A stretch of 64,000 nucleotides of DNA from UBA1952 sp965200035 (GTDB taxonomy: Bacteria; Bacteroidota; Bacteroidia; Chitinophagales; Chitinophagaceae), in NCBI GenBank assembly GCA_965200035.1, contig OZ241334.1:3162001-3226000 (forward strand), in the 5' to 3' direction. Made by a program: the position numbers and the translations under genes. The notes below the pieces were generated by a model. It had not been told where the DNA came from. It made no database searches and was given only the letters and a program-made list of their open reading frames with translations. Of this stretch, positions 1 through 9,390 are shown one piece after another. Position 1 is the first letter of the stretch; each line of letters opens with the position of its first letter.

Positions 1-1
1 A

Positions 2-1324
2 TATACTGCTCTTCATGAAAAACTGTACAGCTTCTCTCATCAGTTTACTCAGAAGTTCAATATCGGCAATGAAAAAATGCTGGAAGTTAACCTCGGCAAC
101 TATGTAGAGTATAAGGATAGGGATTTTAGCATGCGCCAGCTTGCTTATACTATCTTCCCAGGTCAGCAGGCACAGGAACTTAAGAAATTGCCTGTAGATC
201 AAATATTTGGCGAGCAGAATATCGGTGATCAAAACCAGTTTTTAGTTACTGATCAGACAAATCCTTACGATCGTTATAGCGCAACCAATAGGTTAATCGC
301 GTCTTTTATTTCGGTAAATGTGCCGATTACAGACCGCTTTAAAGCACTGATCGGACTGCGTTATGAAAACAATATTCAACACATTAGCGGCGTCTATTCT
401 GTGACCCAGATAGATACGGATTTTAAAACGAATTTCTTGCTGCCTAGTGCTAACCTGACGTATAATTTTACAGCTAAGACACTCTTGCGTCTTGCCTATG
501 GCAAAACAGTCAGCAGACCAGAATTCAGAGAACAGGCACCATTTTATTCTTACGATTTCTACTTAAATGCTGGTAGCTATGGAGCCCTTTATCTTAACCA
601 CTCGCTTGCTGTGGCGGAAGTGCAGAATATTGACGCAAGGTGGGAGTTCTACCCATCGGCAGGAGAACTGATCCATGCCGGCGTTTTTTATAAATCATTC
701 AAGAATCCGATTCAGCGCGTATTTGCCAGCAATGTGGCAGGAAGCGGCGACTTTACATTTATCAATGGAACGAAAGCCTACGTTGCCGGTTTGGAGATAG
801 ATGTGCGCAAAAATCTGATGTTCTTAGATGATAAGCTCGGCACCAGCTTTATGAAAAATCTTGTTCTGGTGGGAAATGTTGCGGTATCTAAAAGCCAGTT
901 AACTGTTGACAGTGTTGATAAGGCACGACAGGATGCGTTAACTATTTCAAAAGGGCCTTTTGAAGGACAGTCTAATTTTGTGATCAATACAGGTCTGTTC
1001 TATCAAAACGACAGTCTTGGATTTATAGCCTCTCTTCTTTACAACTATTACAGCCCGAGAGCTTATGCGCTTGGATACAATATTTTATCAACAGGTGTTG
1101 GCTCTATCGGTGAAGCAGGTTTCCACAGTCTTGATTTCAATCTTTCCAAAGTTTTTGTGAAGCATTACACACTTACATTGGGTGTGCAAAATCTGCTTGA
1201 CCAGCAAATTCGCTTAATTCAGGACACAAATCTGGATAACAAATTTGATGTCAAAACAGATAAGCCATTCAGAAATTATAGTCCGGGACGTTATTTTACT
1301 GTGGGTGTAAAAATCAGATTCTGA
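2..1324 (+). CDS. TonB-dependent outer-membrane receptor, C-terminal part (5' end outside window)
   Basis: The frame is open from the first bases of the window, so the N-terminal plug and early barrel lie upstream; 440 residues are visible. They alternate short hydrophobic and polar stretches as in an outer-membrane beta barrel. The protein ends in aromatic strands typical of TonB receptors: a YSPGRYFTVGVKIRF-type tail with terminal Phe, preceded by a LGVQNLLDQ segment found in SusC/CirA-like receptors. Such receptors import ligands across the outer membrane using TonB energy. The substrate cannot be read from this part. The next gene, same strand and 185 bp away, encodes a secreted T9SS cargo protein, and the two probably work together. 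A terminator-like hairpin follows the stop codon. Confidence in the family is high; the ligand is unknown. Confidence 0.9.
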   Translation, partial: YTALHEKLYSFSHQFTQKFNIGNEKMLEVNLGNYVEYKDRDFSMRQLAYTIFPGQQAQELKKLPVDQIFGEQNIGDQNQFLVTDQTNPYDRYSATNRLIASFISVNVPITDRFKALIGLRYENNIQHISGVYSVTQIDTDFKTNFLLPSANLTYNFTAKTLLRLAYGKTVSRPEFREQAPFYSYDFYLNAGSYGALYLNHSLAVAEVQNIDARWEFYPSAGELIHAGVFYKSFKNPIQRVFASNVAGSGDFTFINGTKAYVAGLEIDVRKNLMFLDDKLGTSFMKNLVLVGNVAVSKSQLTVDSVDKARQDALTISKGPFEGQSNFVINTGLFYQNDSLGFIASLLYNYYSPRAYALGYNILSTGVGSIGEAGFHSLDFNLSKVFVKHYTLTLGVQNLLDQQIRLIQDTNLDNKFDVKTDKPFRNYSPGRYFTVGVKIRF

Positions 1325-1347
1325 TAACCGAATTCGGTACGAGCATG

Positions 1348-1381
1348 AAATGTCATCTCCTTTTAGGAGGTGGCATTTTTT
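1348..1381 (+). terminator. Intrinsic terminator after TonB receptor
   Basis: An imperfect stem (AATGTCATCTCC paired with GGAGGTGGCATT, two G-T pairs, loop TTTTA) runs into a T-tract. It lies 23 bp after the receptor stop. Confidence 0.7.
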
Positions 1382-1509
1382 ATGCCTTGCAATAATCAGG
1401 TGTCCTGTGCCGCTTTCGTTCAACTCTTCACATTTTGGTAATGTACCCGTAACATGCCCGTAATCATACCCGGATACTTTTGCGTCAAATTAACAACCAA
1501 AAGTTTATC

Positions 1510-3387
1510 ATGAAAAAAGCGCTACTAACGCTGGCAATTGCCCTTATGGGAAGCGGGGCTGCAATGGCCTACACGACTGTTCCTGTATCCGGCAGCATCA
1601 CAACGAATACGCATTGGACCAACAATCAGCAATACCTGCTTCAGGGTTATGTATATGTTGAGTCCGGCGCTACACTGACCATCGACTCCGGCTGTATCAT
1701 CAAAGGTGATAAGGCTACCAAGGGTGCGCTGATCGTTGAGCGTGGTGCCAAGATCATTGCTGTTGGTACAGCAACGGCGCCAATTGTATTTACTTCCAAT
1801 CAACCTGTCGGCCAGCGTACTTATGGCGACTGGGGTGGTGTAATCATTTGCGGTAAAGCGCCAACCAACTGGACTTCTGAGCCTACCGTAGAAGGTGGTC
1901 CACGTTCTAAATATGGTGGTACTGATGCTCATGATAACAGCGGCACGATGCAGTATGTGCGTATCGAGTTTCCGGGTATCGCCTTTTCACCAAACAATGA
2001 AGTGAATGGCCTTACGTTCTGCGGTGTTGGTGATGCTACTACCATCGACCACATCCAGGTTTCTTATTCCGGCGATGACTCTTATGAGTGGTTCGGCGGT
2101 ACGGTAAACGGCAAGTACATGATCGCTCACCGTACGTGGGATGATGACTTCGATACAGATAACGGCTACAATGGCAAGAACCAATTTATGGTTGCCCTGC
2201 GCGATCCGTTTGTTGCTGATCAGAGCGGCTCTAAATCTTTCGAAAGCGATAGCTATCAGCCAGGCGGTGTTACCAACAGCGGTCTGAACAATGATACTTC
2301 TATGCTTACAAGGCCTGTTTTTTCTAACGTTACCATTGCTGGTCCGTTGGTAAGCCCTACTTCTACCGCTTACGATCCTCAGTTTGTAGCTGCTGCACAC
2401 ATTCGCCGTGGCAGCGCGATCAGCATCGTTAACAGCATCATGTTCGGTTTCCCCGCAGGTGTATTGTTTGATGAGTCTGCCAATACAATGGGTGCTACTA
2501 CTGCAAATATCGCAAACGGCATTCTTCAGTTCCGCAACAACATCGTAGCGGGTAACGCTTCTTATGCTTCAAGCCCTACAGGTAACAAAGACATCTTCTA
2601 TGTAAAGGATGGTGCACGCAACAATACGCCTACAACCAACATAGCCGATACTGTTACAGGTACACCATTTGCACCTTTTGCTGGCCCTTACAGCTGGCTC
2701 CTTGCTCCTGCTTACAGCAATAAAGTTTATAGCAGCGAGCAGAACGGCGTACGTCTTCAGAATCCATTCAACCTGACCAGCCCTGACTTCCGTCCTACCT
2801 CTACTTCTCCTGTTGCTTACAATACAAAGGGAAATGGTAGCGCTACCACAGGTTCTTTCAACCCTGCTAATCCGATCAATACCGACACAAGCAACAACTA
2901 CGCTTCTTACAATGTGCCTCAATTCGCTCCTGATTTTACCAACAGTAAAGCTTCAGACGCATTCTTTACCAAGGTAAATCACGTAGGTGCCTTCTCTGGT
3001 GTTAATACTACTAACTGGATGGCTAACTGGACTAACTTTGATCCGGTAAATACAGACTATACTACCTACGCAAATTCATACCACGGCGTTCCTGTTGTTG
3101 CTAATAGTATCAATAACATTACCAATATTGTTCAGAATGCCAAGGTATTCCCGAATCCGGCTTCTTCTACTGTTGCATTCATGTATGAGCTGAACCAGGC
3201 GAGCAATGTAGTGATCAACATTACAGATATCACCGGCAAGATCATCAGCAATGTGTTTAACGGCGCTGATGCTAAGGGAATTCACACGGTGACTGCAGAT
3301 GTAAGCTATCTCGCAAACGGTATGTACTTCATGCAGATCGGTACTTCTACAGGCGTAAAGACAGTTAAGTTCACCATCGCCAAGTAA
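1510..3387 (+). CDS. Secreted beta-helix-like protein with T9SS type A sorting domain
   Basis: The chosen ATG gives a clean Sec signal peptide (MKKALLTLAIALMGSGAAMA); a TTG 30 bp upstream is open but would spoil it. Length is 625 residues. Residues about 45-100 show the turn pattern of a right-handed parallel beta-helix (SGATLTIDSG, KGALIVERGAKI, GTATAPIVFTSN, GDWGGVIICGKAP). The last 80 residues form a type A sorting domain (VFPNPASSTV ... ITGKII ... LANGMYFMQI ... VKTVKFTIAK). The protein should therefore leave the cell through the type IX system and be anchored or released at the surface. It follows a TonB receptor directly; I infer that it is that receptor's surface partner or a co-regulated binding protein. 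The function itself is not known to me. Confidence 0.85.
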   Translation: MKKALLTLAIALMGSGAAMAYTTVPVSGSITTNTHWTNNQQYLLQGYVYVESGATLTIDSGCIIKGDKATKGALIVERGAKIIAVGTATAPIVFTSNQPVGQRTYGDWGGVIICGKAPTNWTSEPTVEGGPRSKYGGTDAHDNSGTMQYVRIEFPGIAFSPNNEVNGLTFCGVGDATTIDHIQVSYSGDDSYEWFGGTVNGKYMIAHRTWDDDFDTDNGYNGKNQFMVALRDPFVADQSGSKSFESDSYQPGGVTNSGLNNDTSMLTRPVFSNVTIAGPLVSPTSTAYDPQFVAAAHIRRGSAISIVNSIMFGFPAGVLFDESANTMGATTANIANGILQFRNNIVAGNASYASSPTGNKDIFYVKDGARNNTPTTNIADTVTGTPFAPFAGPYSWLLAPAYSNKVYSSEQNGVRLQNPFNLTSPDFRPTSTSPVAYNTKGNGSATTGSFNPANPINTDTSNNYASYNVPQFAPDFTNSKASDAFFTKVNHVGAFSGVNTTNWMANWTNFDPVNTDYTTYANSYHGVPVVANSINNITNIVQNAKVFPNPASSTVAFMYELNQASNVVINITDITGKIISNVFNGADAKGIHTVTADVSYLANGMYFMQIGTSTGVKTVKFTIAK

Positions 3388-3426
3388 GTTTTTCCATTTT
3401 ACAACCATACGTTTTGTTCAGTAATG

Positions 3427-3461
3427 AAAAGGCTGTTCCGGTATTCCGGAGCAGCCTTTTA
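3427..3461 (+). terminator. Intrinsic terminator
   Basis: AAAAGGCTG-TTCCGG and CCGGA-GCAGCCTTTT pair around TATT, about 40 bp after the T9SS cargo gene. Confidence 0.75.
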
Positions 3462-3514
3462 CTATTTTATCCGGCACGTTTGTACACAATAAAAGGCAAC
3501 CTCAACGGATGTGA

Positions 3515-3522
3515 TAACTTTG
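3515..3522 (+). promoter_or_regulatory. Possible -7 box (TAACTTTG) of the aminotransferase gene
   Basis: An exact match to the Bacteroidetes -7 consensus TAnnTTTG ends 7 bp before the ATG. No good -33 TTTG is found at the right distance, so this is tentative. If used, the mRNA would have almost no leader. Confidence 0.3.
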
Positions 3523-3529
3523 CTGCATC

Positions 3530-4714
3530 ATGAATATCCGTCAGCTATTTCAGCAACATCTGGCTCCAACCTCACCCGCCCCTGTAGGGCTGCATATCAC
3601 CCGCGCCGAAGGTGCTTATCTCTACGAAGCCAGTGGCAAGCGCTATCTTGACCTCATTGGCGGCATATCGGTTTGTAATGTCGGGCACAGGCATCCCGCC
3701 GTAGTAAATGCTATAAAAAATCAGGCAGATGAATACCTGCACATAATGGTATACGGCGAGCTGATACAAAGCCCGCAGGTTGAGTTCGCTGCATTGCTGG
3801 CAAAGCACCTGCCAGAAAAACTCGATTCGGTTTACTTTACCAATTCAGGTGCAGAAGCTACAGAAGGCGCTATCAAGCTGGCAAGAAGGCTTACTGCACG
3901 GCCGGGCATCATTGCCTGCCACAACAGCTATCATGGCAATACCACAGGTGCATTGGCTGTAATGGGCGATGAATACTGGCGCAATGCCTTTCGTCCGCTC
4001 ATGCCCGGCGTAGATCATTACAGCTACAACTCACAGGCGCTGATCGATGCGATCCATGAGCAGACAGCCTGCGTGATTATAGAAACCATTCAGGCAGAGG
4101 CAGGCGTAATAGCGCCGGAAAAAGCATGGCTGGATTTGCTCCGCGAAGAATGTACTAACACGGGGACATTGCTCATCATGGATGAAATACAATGCGGCTT
4201 CGGACGTACGGGCAGGCTCTGGGGCTTTGAGCATTTCGGAGTTGTACCGGATATTGTATTATTAGGAAAAGCATTGGGCGGAGGGATGCCATTGGGTGCG
4301 TTTATATCCTCGCAGGAAAATATGCTAGCGCTGACCGCCAATCCGGTGCTCGGTCATCTCACCACGTTTGGAGGACATCCGGTAAGCTGCGCCGCCGGCA
4401 TGGCGGCCATGCACGCTCTTCTGGATGAACATATGACAGAACAGGTTGCAAAAAAAGAATCGATTTTCCGAAAGCAACTTTCAGGCCATCCGGCCATTAA
4501 AGAATTCAGGAGCAAGGGCTTGCTGATTGCCCTGCAGCTAAAAAGCAATGAAGCGGTAATGAAAGCGCTTACTTACGGATTGGAAACAGGTATTTTCAGC
4601 GATTGGTTTTTGTTTGCTCCGGATTGTATCCGTATAGCGCCACCACTTAATATTTCTTCAGCTGAAATAGAAGAAGGGTGCAGTCTGCTCAAAGCGTGTT
4701 TGGATCAGGTTTAG
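3530..4714 (+). CDS. Class III PLP-dependent aminotransferase (acetylornithine/ornithine aminotransferase-like)
   Basis: A 394-residue fold-type I aminotransferase of the class III (ArgD/RocD/GabT) group. Visible marks are YLDLIGGISVCNVGHRHP near the N terminus, FTNSGAEATEGAIKLAR for cofactor phosphate binding, the IMDEIQCGFGRTG motif whose Asp contacts the pyridine ring, and LLGKALGGGMPLGAF with the Schiff-base lysine at residue 247. The reaction is transfer of an amino group between an omega-amino acid or ornithine derivative and an oxo acid. No arginine-synthesis genes lie nearby, so ornithine, acetylornithine and other omega-amino substrates all remain possible. It appears monocistronic: a terminator precedes it and the next gene is 135 bp away. 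Confidence 0.85.
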   Translation: MNIRQLFQQHLAPTSPAPVGLHITRAEGAYLYEASGKRYLDLIGGISVCNVGHRHPAVVNAIKNQADEYLHIMVYGELIQSPQVEFAALLAKHLPEKLDSVYFTNSGAEATEGAIKLARRLTARPGIIACHNSYHGNTTGALAVMGDEYWRNAFRPLMPGVDHYSYNSQALIDAIHEQTACVIIETIQAEAGVIAPEKAWLDLLREECTNTGTLLIMDEIQCGFGRTGRLWGFEHFGVVPDIVLLGKALGGGMPLGAFISSQENMLALTANPVLGHLTTFGGHPVSCAAGMAAMHALLDEHMTEQVAKKESIFRKQLSGHPAIKEFRSKGLLIALQLKSNEAVMKALTYGLETGIFSDWFLFAPDCIRIAPPLNISSAEIEEGCSLLKACLDQV

Positions 4715-4849
4715 CTTTATTATCTAACCATATTTATGTTTTTGAATACGCTGATTTTATTAAAATGAGCATCATAAACGTAACGCCAGCTCACATCTGG
4801 CATTATTATTGTTGTAAGGGTACATATCCCGACTTTTAAAAAAGTATGT

Positions 4850-5701
4850 ATGCTACTCCTACAAATCAATGAAGCGGTCAACACCAGTCAGGCATGGCTT
4901 ATCCGAACAAAAGATCTTGCGCTTACTTATGGCCTACGGCTGGTGGGCTCTGTACTGTCCTACCTCGTGGGTAGCTGGCTCATCGGGCATTTTACCAGGC
5001 TATTCCGCCGTCTGCTGATGGCGCGGCATTTCGATCCCTCATTACAGACATTTCTGCTTTCTGCCTTCAGGGTATCTATGACCATTATGCTCTTCTTGGC
5101 AATTATCGGTATGCTGGGAGTGAATATTACCGGCTTTGCCGCCCTGCTGGCCGGTGCAGGTGTAGCCATAGGCGCTGCGCTCAATGGCTCTTTGGGAAAT
5201 CTTGCCGGCGGTGTAATGATGCTGGTGTTTAAGCCTTTTAAAGTGGGAGATATGATTGAGGCGCAGGGAATGACCGGCATTGTACAGGAAATGGGCATCT
5301 TCAATACAGTCATCCTCACCGCAGAAAATAAAACCGTCATTCTGCCCAATGGTGCGCTTTCAACCGGTGTAATCACCAACTATAATACGCACGGCAACCT
5401 GCGGGTAGATATCTCTATGGCCATAGCGCCGGATGCCAGCATTAATGATGCTCGCCGTGTAGCGATACAGGCCATGCTGGAACATAAAGAGGTGCTCAGA
5501 ACCCCAATGCCGGAAGTAAGCGTGCTGAAAGTAGGCGACGGGATGGTCACGCTGGCGATCAGGCCTTATACCAATCAAGCTGCTTACTGGAACGTTTATT
5601 TCGGAGTGCAGGAGCTGGTGAAAAAAGCATTTGATGAGCACGGCATTGCAGGACCGGTACCACACCGGGTGATCCTTCATCGTACGGAATCTGCGGCTTA
5701 A
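4850..5701 (+). CDS. Small-conductance mechanosensitive channel, MscS family
   Basis: 283 residues, close to E. coli MscS. Two hydrophobic helices (about 20-45 and 65-90) are followed by a Gly/Ala-rich pore helix (GFAALLAGAGVAIGAALNGS, about 100-120), which is the TM3 signature. The cytoplasmic beta domain follows (FKPFKVGDMIEAQGMTGIVQEMGIFNT, and ILPNGALSTGVITNYN), then an alpha/beta vestibule to the end. MscS channels open under membrane tension on hypo-osmotic shock and release solutes from the inner membrane. The gene stands alone, 148 bp after the aminotransferase and 164 bp before ugd. Confidence 0.92.
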   Translation: MLLLQINEAVNTSQAWLIRTKDLALTYGLRLVGSVLSYLVGSWLIGHFTRLFRRLLMARHFDPSLQTFLLSAFRVSMTIMLFLAIIGMLGVNITGFAALLAGAGVAIGAALNGSLGNLAGGVMMLVFKPFKVGDMIEAQGMTGIVQEMGIFNTVILTAENKTVILPNGALSTGVITNYNTHGNLRVDISMAIAPDASINDARRVAIQAMLEHKEVLRTPMPEVSVLKVGDGMVTLAIRPYTNQAAYWNVYFGVQELVKKAFDEHGIAGPVPHRVILHRTESAA

Positions 5702-5802
5702 TATCTTTGGTCGTTAGTCATTCGTCTTTTGATCATGGCCTGTTATACGCTGGCGCAAGCCTGCTCCTGCTCTGTTTTAATATTCCCTACGGATCAACGC
5801 AC

Positions 5803-5832
5803 TTGTTTTGATGTGCAGAGTATTTACTTTTG
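5803..5832 (+). promoter_or_regulatory. Bacteroidetes-type promoter for ugd
   Basis: TTG at 5803-5805, a 19-bp spacer, then TACTTTTG at 5825-5832, an exact TAnnTTTG -7 box. The predicted transcript begins about 25-30 bp before the ATG at 5866. Confidence 0.55.
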
Positions 5833-5865
5833 CCGCGTCCCGATAATTACGGATAATCTTTTATT

Positions 5866-7233
5866 ATGCAGATAGCTATTATAGGCACCGGGTATGTTGG
5901 ATTGGTGACCGGTACCTGCTTTGCTGAAACCGGCAATCAGGTGATGTGTATCGATATAGACGAGCAGAAAGTAGCCAGACTGCGGCAAGGCGAATCGCCC
6001 ATATACGAGCCCGGCCTTGATATGTTGCTGCAGCGCAATATCCGTGAGAAGCGCCTCCAGTTTACCACCGATCTGCGCACTGGTATCGCCAACGCACAGG
6101 TAATTTTCTTGGCCCTGCCCACACCTCCTGGAAAAGACGGCGCAGCCGATCTACAGTTTGTACTGAATGTTGCCGCTCAGCTCAGCGAAATAGTGACTGA
6201 ATATGTAGTGATCGTCAATAAAAGCACGGTTCCCGTAGGTACTTCCGAACGGGTGCATACAGTACTGGCCCAAAAGCTGGATACGGCTCTTTTTGATGTA
6301 GTCAGCAATCCTGAATTTCTGAGAGAAGGCGTAGCGGTAGATGATTTTCTGAAGCCGGACCGGGTAGTGATCGGCACTTCATCCGATGTGGCGCGCAAGC
6401 TGATGGAAGAGCTGTATATGCCGTTTCTGCGTCAGGGAAACCCGATTTATTTCATGGATGAGCGCAGTGCGGAAATGACCAAATATGCGGCCAACGCTTA
6501 TCTGGCTATGCGGGTTTCTTTCATGAATGAGATGTCCAACCTGTGTGAGCGTGCCGGCGCCAATGTAGATCATGTGCGGATCGGCATCGGCTCAGACAGT
6601 CGCATTGGCAAGCGTTTTCTATTTCCCGGAGTTGGCTATGGCGGCTCCTGCTTTCCTAAAGATGTAAAAGCCTTGGCCCAGACTGCCCGTGAGCTGGACT
6701 ATGATTTTTCCCTCGTCAATACTGTGATGAAGGTCAACGAAAATCAGAAGCTGATACTGGGAGATAAGATCCGGAATTATTTTGGCCTCGATCTTGCAGG
6801 GCTTACCATCGCTGTATGGGGGCTTTCCTTCAAGCCGGATACGGATGACATCCGCGAAGCGCCGTCTTTGGAGCTGATCAACGATTTGCTCAAGTGCGGC
6901 GCCAGCGTTCGTGCATTTGATCCGGAAGCGATGCCTAATACCAAAAGCATTCTTGGAGACAGCGTTTACTTTGCCAAAGACCAATATGATGCGCTGGACA
7001 CGGCAGATGCGCTGGCTATTGTCACCGAATGGAGCGAATTCCGCAATCCGGATTTTACCCGCATAGAGCAAAAACTGAAGCAGCCTGCCATCTTTGACGG
7101 CAGAAATGTGTACACCCTTGAAAAAATGAATTCACTGGGCTTTTATTATGAAAGCATGGGACGGAAAACCGTTCATGAGCAGCTAAGGCCAGCCCTGAAA
7201 CCGGAAACCATTGTGCGCAGCCGTGGACTTTAA
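5866..7233 (+). CDS. ugd: UDP-glucose 6-dehydrogenase
   Basis: 455 residues of the UDP-glucose/GDP-mannose dehydrogenase family. It oxidises UDP-glucose to UDP-glucuronate with two NAD+. The N-terminal Rossmann fold starts at MQIAIIGTGYVGLVTG. NKSTVPVGTS (about 118-127) and SNPEFLREG (147-155) are family blocks. The catalytic cysteine is C262 in GVGYGGSCFPKD, and the C-terminal UDP-binding domain carries WGLSFKPDTDDIREAPS. The product feeds capsule, exopolysaccharide or glycosylation pathways, but no glycosyltransferase cluster is adjacent. It is transcribed alone from the promoter just upstream. Confidence 0.95.
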   Translation: MQIAIIGTGYVGLVTGTCFAETGNQVMCIDIDEQKVARLRQGESPIYEPGLDMLLQRNIREKRLQFTTDLRTGIANAQVIFLALPTPPGKDGAADLQFVLNVAAQLSEIVTEYVVIVNKSTVPVGTSERVHTVLAQKLDTALFDVVSNPEFLREGVAVDDFLKPDRVVIGTSSDVARKLMEELYMPFLRQGNPIYFMDERSAEMTKYAANAYLAMRVSFMNEMSNLCERAGANVDHVRIGIGSDSRIGKRFLFPGVGYGGSCFPKDVKALAQTARELDYDFSLVNTVMKVNENQKLILGDKIRNYFGLDLAGLTIAVWGLSFKPDTDDIREAPSLELINDLLKCGASVRAFDPEAMPNTKSILGDSVYFAKDQYDALDTADALAIVTEWSEFRNPDFTRIEQKLKQPAIFDGRNVYTLEKMNSLGFYYESMGRKTVHEQLRPALKPETIVRSRGL

Positions 7234-7338
7234 TAAACGGGAATTTTTATTGTAAATACATGGTAAAATTGAATCCTGCATTTGCTAAAAACATTCAGCT
7301 TGCTTAAATTTAGTATTCATTAAATACTTTCAAGCAAA

Positions 7339-7602
7339 ATGTCGAACGTAATTGCCAAAGAAGAGATTGCCGGGTACAACATTATTCCCGCATTTGTGGA
7401 CAAGTCTGATTATTGGGTAGAGCAGCTTCGTTATGCTGAGCGCCTTGGCAATGAGTTTAAAGGTAAAACAACCATCACTTTTGAGACTACTTCCGGTCCG
7501 CGAACGGTTGAGACTACGGTGTGGTCTGTAGCGGATGATTATATGATTCTTAAAGGTGGCACCAATATTCCGCTGATCAGTGTGATTGACTTGCACTATT
7601 AA
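7339..7602 (+). CDS. Small conserved hypothetical protein (87 aa)
   Basis: I do not recognise a named family. The 87 residues are soluble, without signal peptide or membrane helix. The second half alternates beta-prone stretches (GKTTITFETTSGPRTVETT, VWSVADDYMILKGGTNIPLISVIDLHY), suggesting a small barrel such as an SH3-like or ribosome-maturation-like fold. Codon use looks like the neighbours, and a strong terminator directly follows the stop, which supports a real, separately transcribed gene. Confidence 0.7.
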   Translation: MSNVIAKEEIAGYNIIPAFVDKSDYWVEQLRYAERLGNEFKGKTTITFETTSGPRTVETTVWSVADDYMILKGGTNIPLISVIDLHY

Positions 7603-7622
7603 CCGGATTGGTGTTTAATTTT

Positions 7623-7653
7623 AGGGCGAAGCCGTAAGGGCTTTGCCCTTTTT
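7623..7653 (+). terminator. Intrinsic terminator
   Basis: AGGGCGAAGCC and GGCTTTGCCCT pair around GTAAG, followed by a T-run. It ends only a few bases before the next ATG at 7657, so that gene needs readthrough or a promoter inside the preceding region. Confidence 0.8.
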
Positions 7654-7656
7654 ATT

Positions 7657-9345
7657 ATGAATAAACTGCTGCTGCGCCTGGCGCTGTTACCCGCGGGTCT
7701 TTGGCGAAAATCCGGTGCTGATGTGATACAATTGCAGGCCATCCTGGAAGCCCGGCTCAAGATGGATGACCGTAAGCCCCTCAACTTCGGCCGCCAGCAA
7801 ACCAAAAAGAAGAACCGGAAATTCAGCAGCGCGCTGGGTATGTTCGTGTCCCTTGTAACAGGCATGATCTATGTCTTCCCGCTCATCTTTGTACAGGAGC
7901 GACTGCTGGGGCTGACTATCTTCTTTACGATGTTCCTGTTCCTGCTCACCTTTACGCTGATCACAGACTTTACGAATGTGCTCGTTGACACGCGCGATAA
8001 GCTCATCATCCTTCCCCGTCCGGTTTCTGACCGTACGCTGGCCGCCTCTCGCATTCTGCATATAGGTATTTACCTGTTCAGGATCGTGCTTCCCATGAGC
8101 CTTCCCGGTTGGATCACAGTGGTTGTTCTGGATGGATGGAAGGCTTCATTGTGGTTTCCTGTCCCGCTTATGCTGCTTTTGCTGACTGCGCTCTTTTTAG
8201 TGATGGTTGTGTACATGATTATACTTCGCATAGCATCGGCTTCCCGCTTCCGTGATGTGCTGGGTTATTTTCAGATTGCCTTCTCCATTACCATATTCGC
8301 ATTCTATTATTTAATGCCACGGGCGATGGACAGTGTGGCTTTGGCCAATGCAAAACTGACAACTTATTCATGGTCAAAATATTTTCCATCTTACTGGCTG
8401 GCGGCTACCTGGAGCTGGATATTTCCCGCAAGTGTACCGTCAGGCACTTTCTTCTACAGTATTCCCGCAGTATTGTTGCCCGTAGCATTAATCGTTATTA
8501 CGCTCAGGTGGCTGGCGCCCCATTTTACAGCAAGCCTTGGCGGTCTGGATGCGGCGGACGCAGGCGATTCTGTATCCGTAGTACAGAAAGTTTATACCGG
8601 AAAAAAACGTTTTTACGAACGCCTCGGCACATGGCTCAACCGCAGGGAAGAAGCGCAGGCCGGCTTCATGATTACCTGGCTTAACACCGCCCGTAGCAGG
8701 CCATTCAAGCTAAAAATCTATCCCGTATTTGCCTATGTTCCAATTTATTTCATTTACCTGTTGTCATTAAATAAGCAGGCTTCCCTCTCCGATACCTGGC
8801 AGACATTGCCGCAGACCGGGAAGCACATCACTCTGCTGTACATGAGCTGTGTAGTCGTGCTGCAGGCATTGGGATTTGGCTCAGTATCGGATCAGTATAA
8901 GGCGGCCTGGGTGTATAGCGCGGTGCCGCTCAAAGAGCCCGGCGCGCTGATGGCAGGCTCATTCAAGGCCATGTGGGTGAAATATTTCCTGCCGTTTTTT
9001 ATATTAATCAGCATGTTTGTAATGTACATCTGGGGCCGTCATGCGCTGCTGGATGTTGCGCTGGCGCTGGTGAACGTAACCTTGTTTGCTGTATGTACGG
9101 TAAGGGTAGCTTACCGGCAGCTGCCTTTTTCAAGGGCAGAGCAGATGAACAATGCGGGATCAAAATTCCTGCGGGTGCTAATGTCGCTGGCCATACCGGG
9201 CGCGCTTGGAGTAGGGCATTACCTTGCGCTGGAGCTTTGGTGGCTGAAGATCCTTTATCTGGTGCTCTCCCTCTTGCTTTTGTGGCTGGTATGGGGCAGC
9301 TATGCGCATACCACATGGGCGGATATAAAAAGAACAGAAGACTAG
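7657..9345 (+). CDS. Large polytopic membrane protein, possibly ABC-2-type permease
   Basis: 562 residues with about 10-12 hydrophobic helices. The first two lie at about 65-85 and 85-115; the middle block at 140-280 holds several more, followed by a soluble loop at 290-345 and a second set of helices to the end. The layout (short cytoplasmic N-terminus, TDFTNVLVDTRDKLIILPRPVSDRTL loop, two six-helix halves) resembles permeases of ABC-2 exporters, in which such an LPRPVS-type loop precedes a helix pair. This is a resemblance only. No ATP-binding protein is encoded next to it, which is odd for such a permease. It starts three bases after a strong terminator. Confidence 0.6.
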   Translation: MNKLLLRLALLPAGLWRKSGADVIQLQAILEARLKMDDRKPLNFGRQQTKKKNRKFSSALGMFVSLVTGMIYVFPLIFVQERLLGLTIFFTMFLFLLTFTLITDFTNVLVDTRDKLIILPRPVSDRTLAASRILHIGIYLFRIVLPMSLPGWITVVVLDGWKASLWFPVPLMLLLLTALFLVMVVYMIILRIASASRFRDVLGYFQIAFSITIFAFYYLMPRAMDSVALANAKLTTYSWSKYFPSYWLAATWSWIFPASVPSGTFFYSIPAVLLPVALIVITLRWLAPHFTASLGGLDAADAGDSVSVVQKVYTGKKRFYERLGTWLNRREEAQAGFMITWLNTARSRPFKLKIYPVFAYVPIYFIYLLSLNKQASLSDTWQTLPQTGKHITLLYMSCVVVLQALGFGSVSDQYKAAWVYSAVPLKEPGALMAGSFKAMWVKYFLPFFILISMFVMYIWGRHALLDVALALVNVTLFAVCTVRVAYRQLPFSRAEQMNNAGSKFLRVLMSLAIPGALGVGHYLALELWWLKILYLVLSLLLLWLVWGSYAHTTWADIKRTED

Positions 9346-9390
9346 CAGTGGTTGCCGGTCCTCTGTTCACAGAGTCTGATCGTTGACTAT

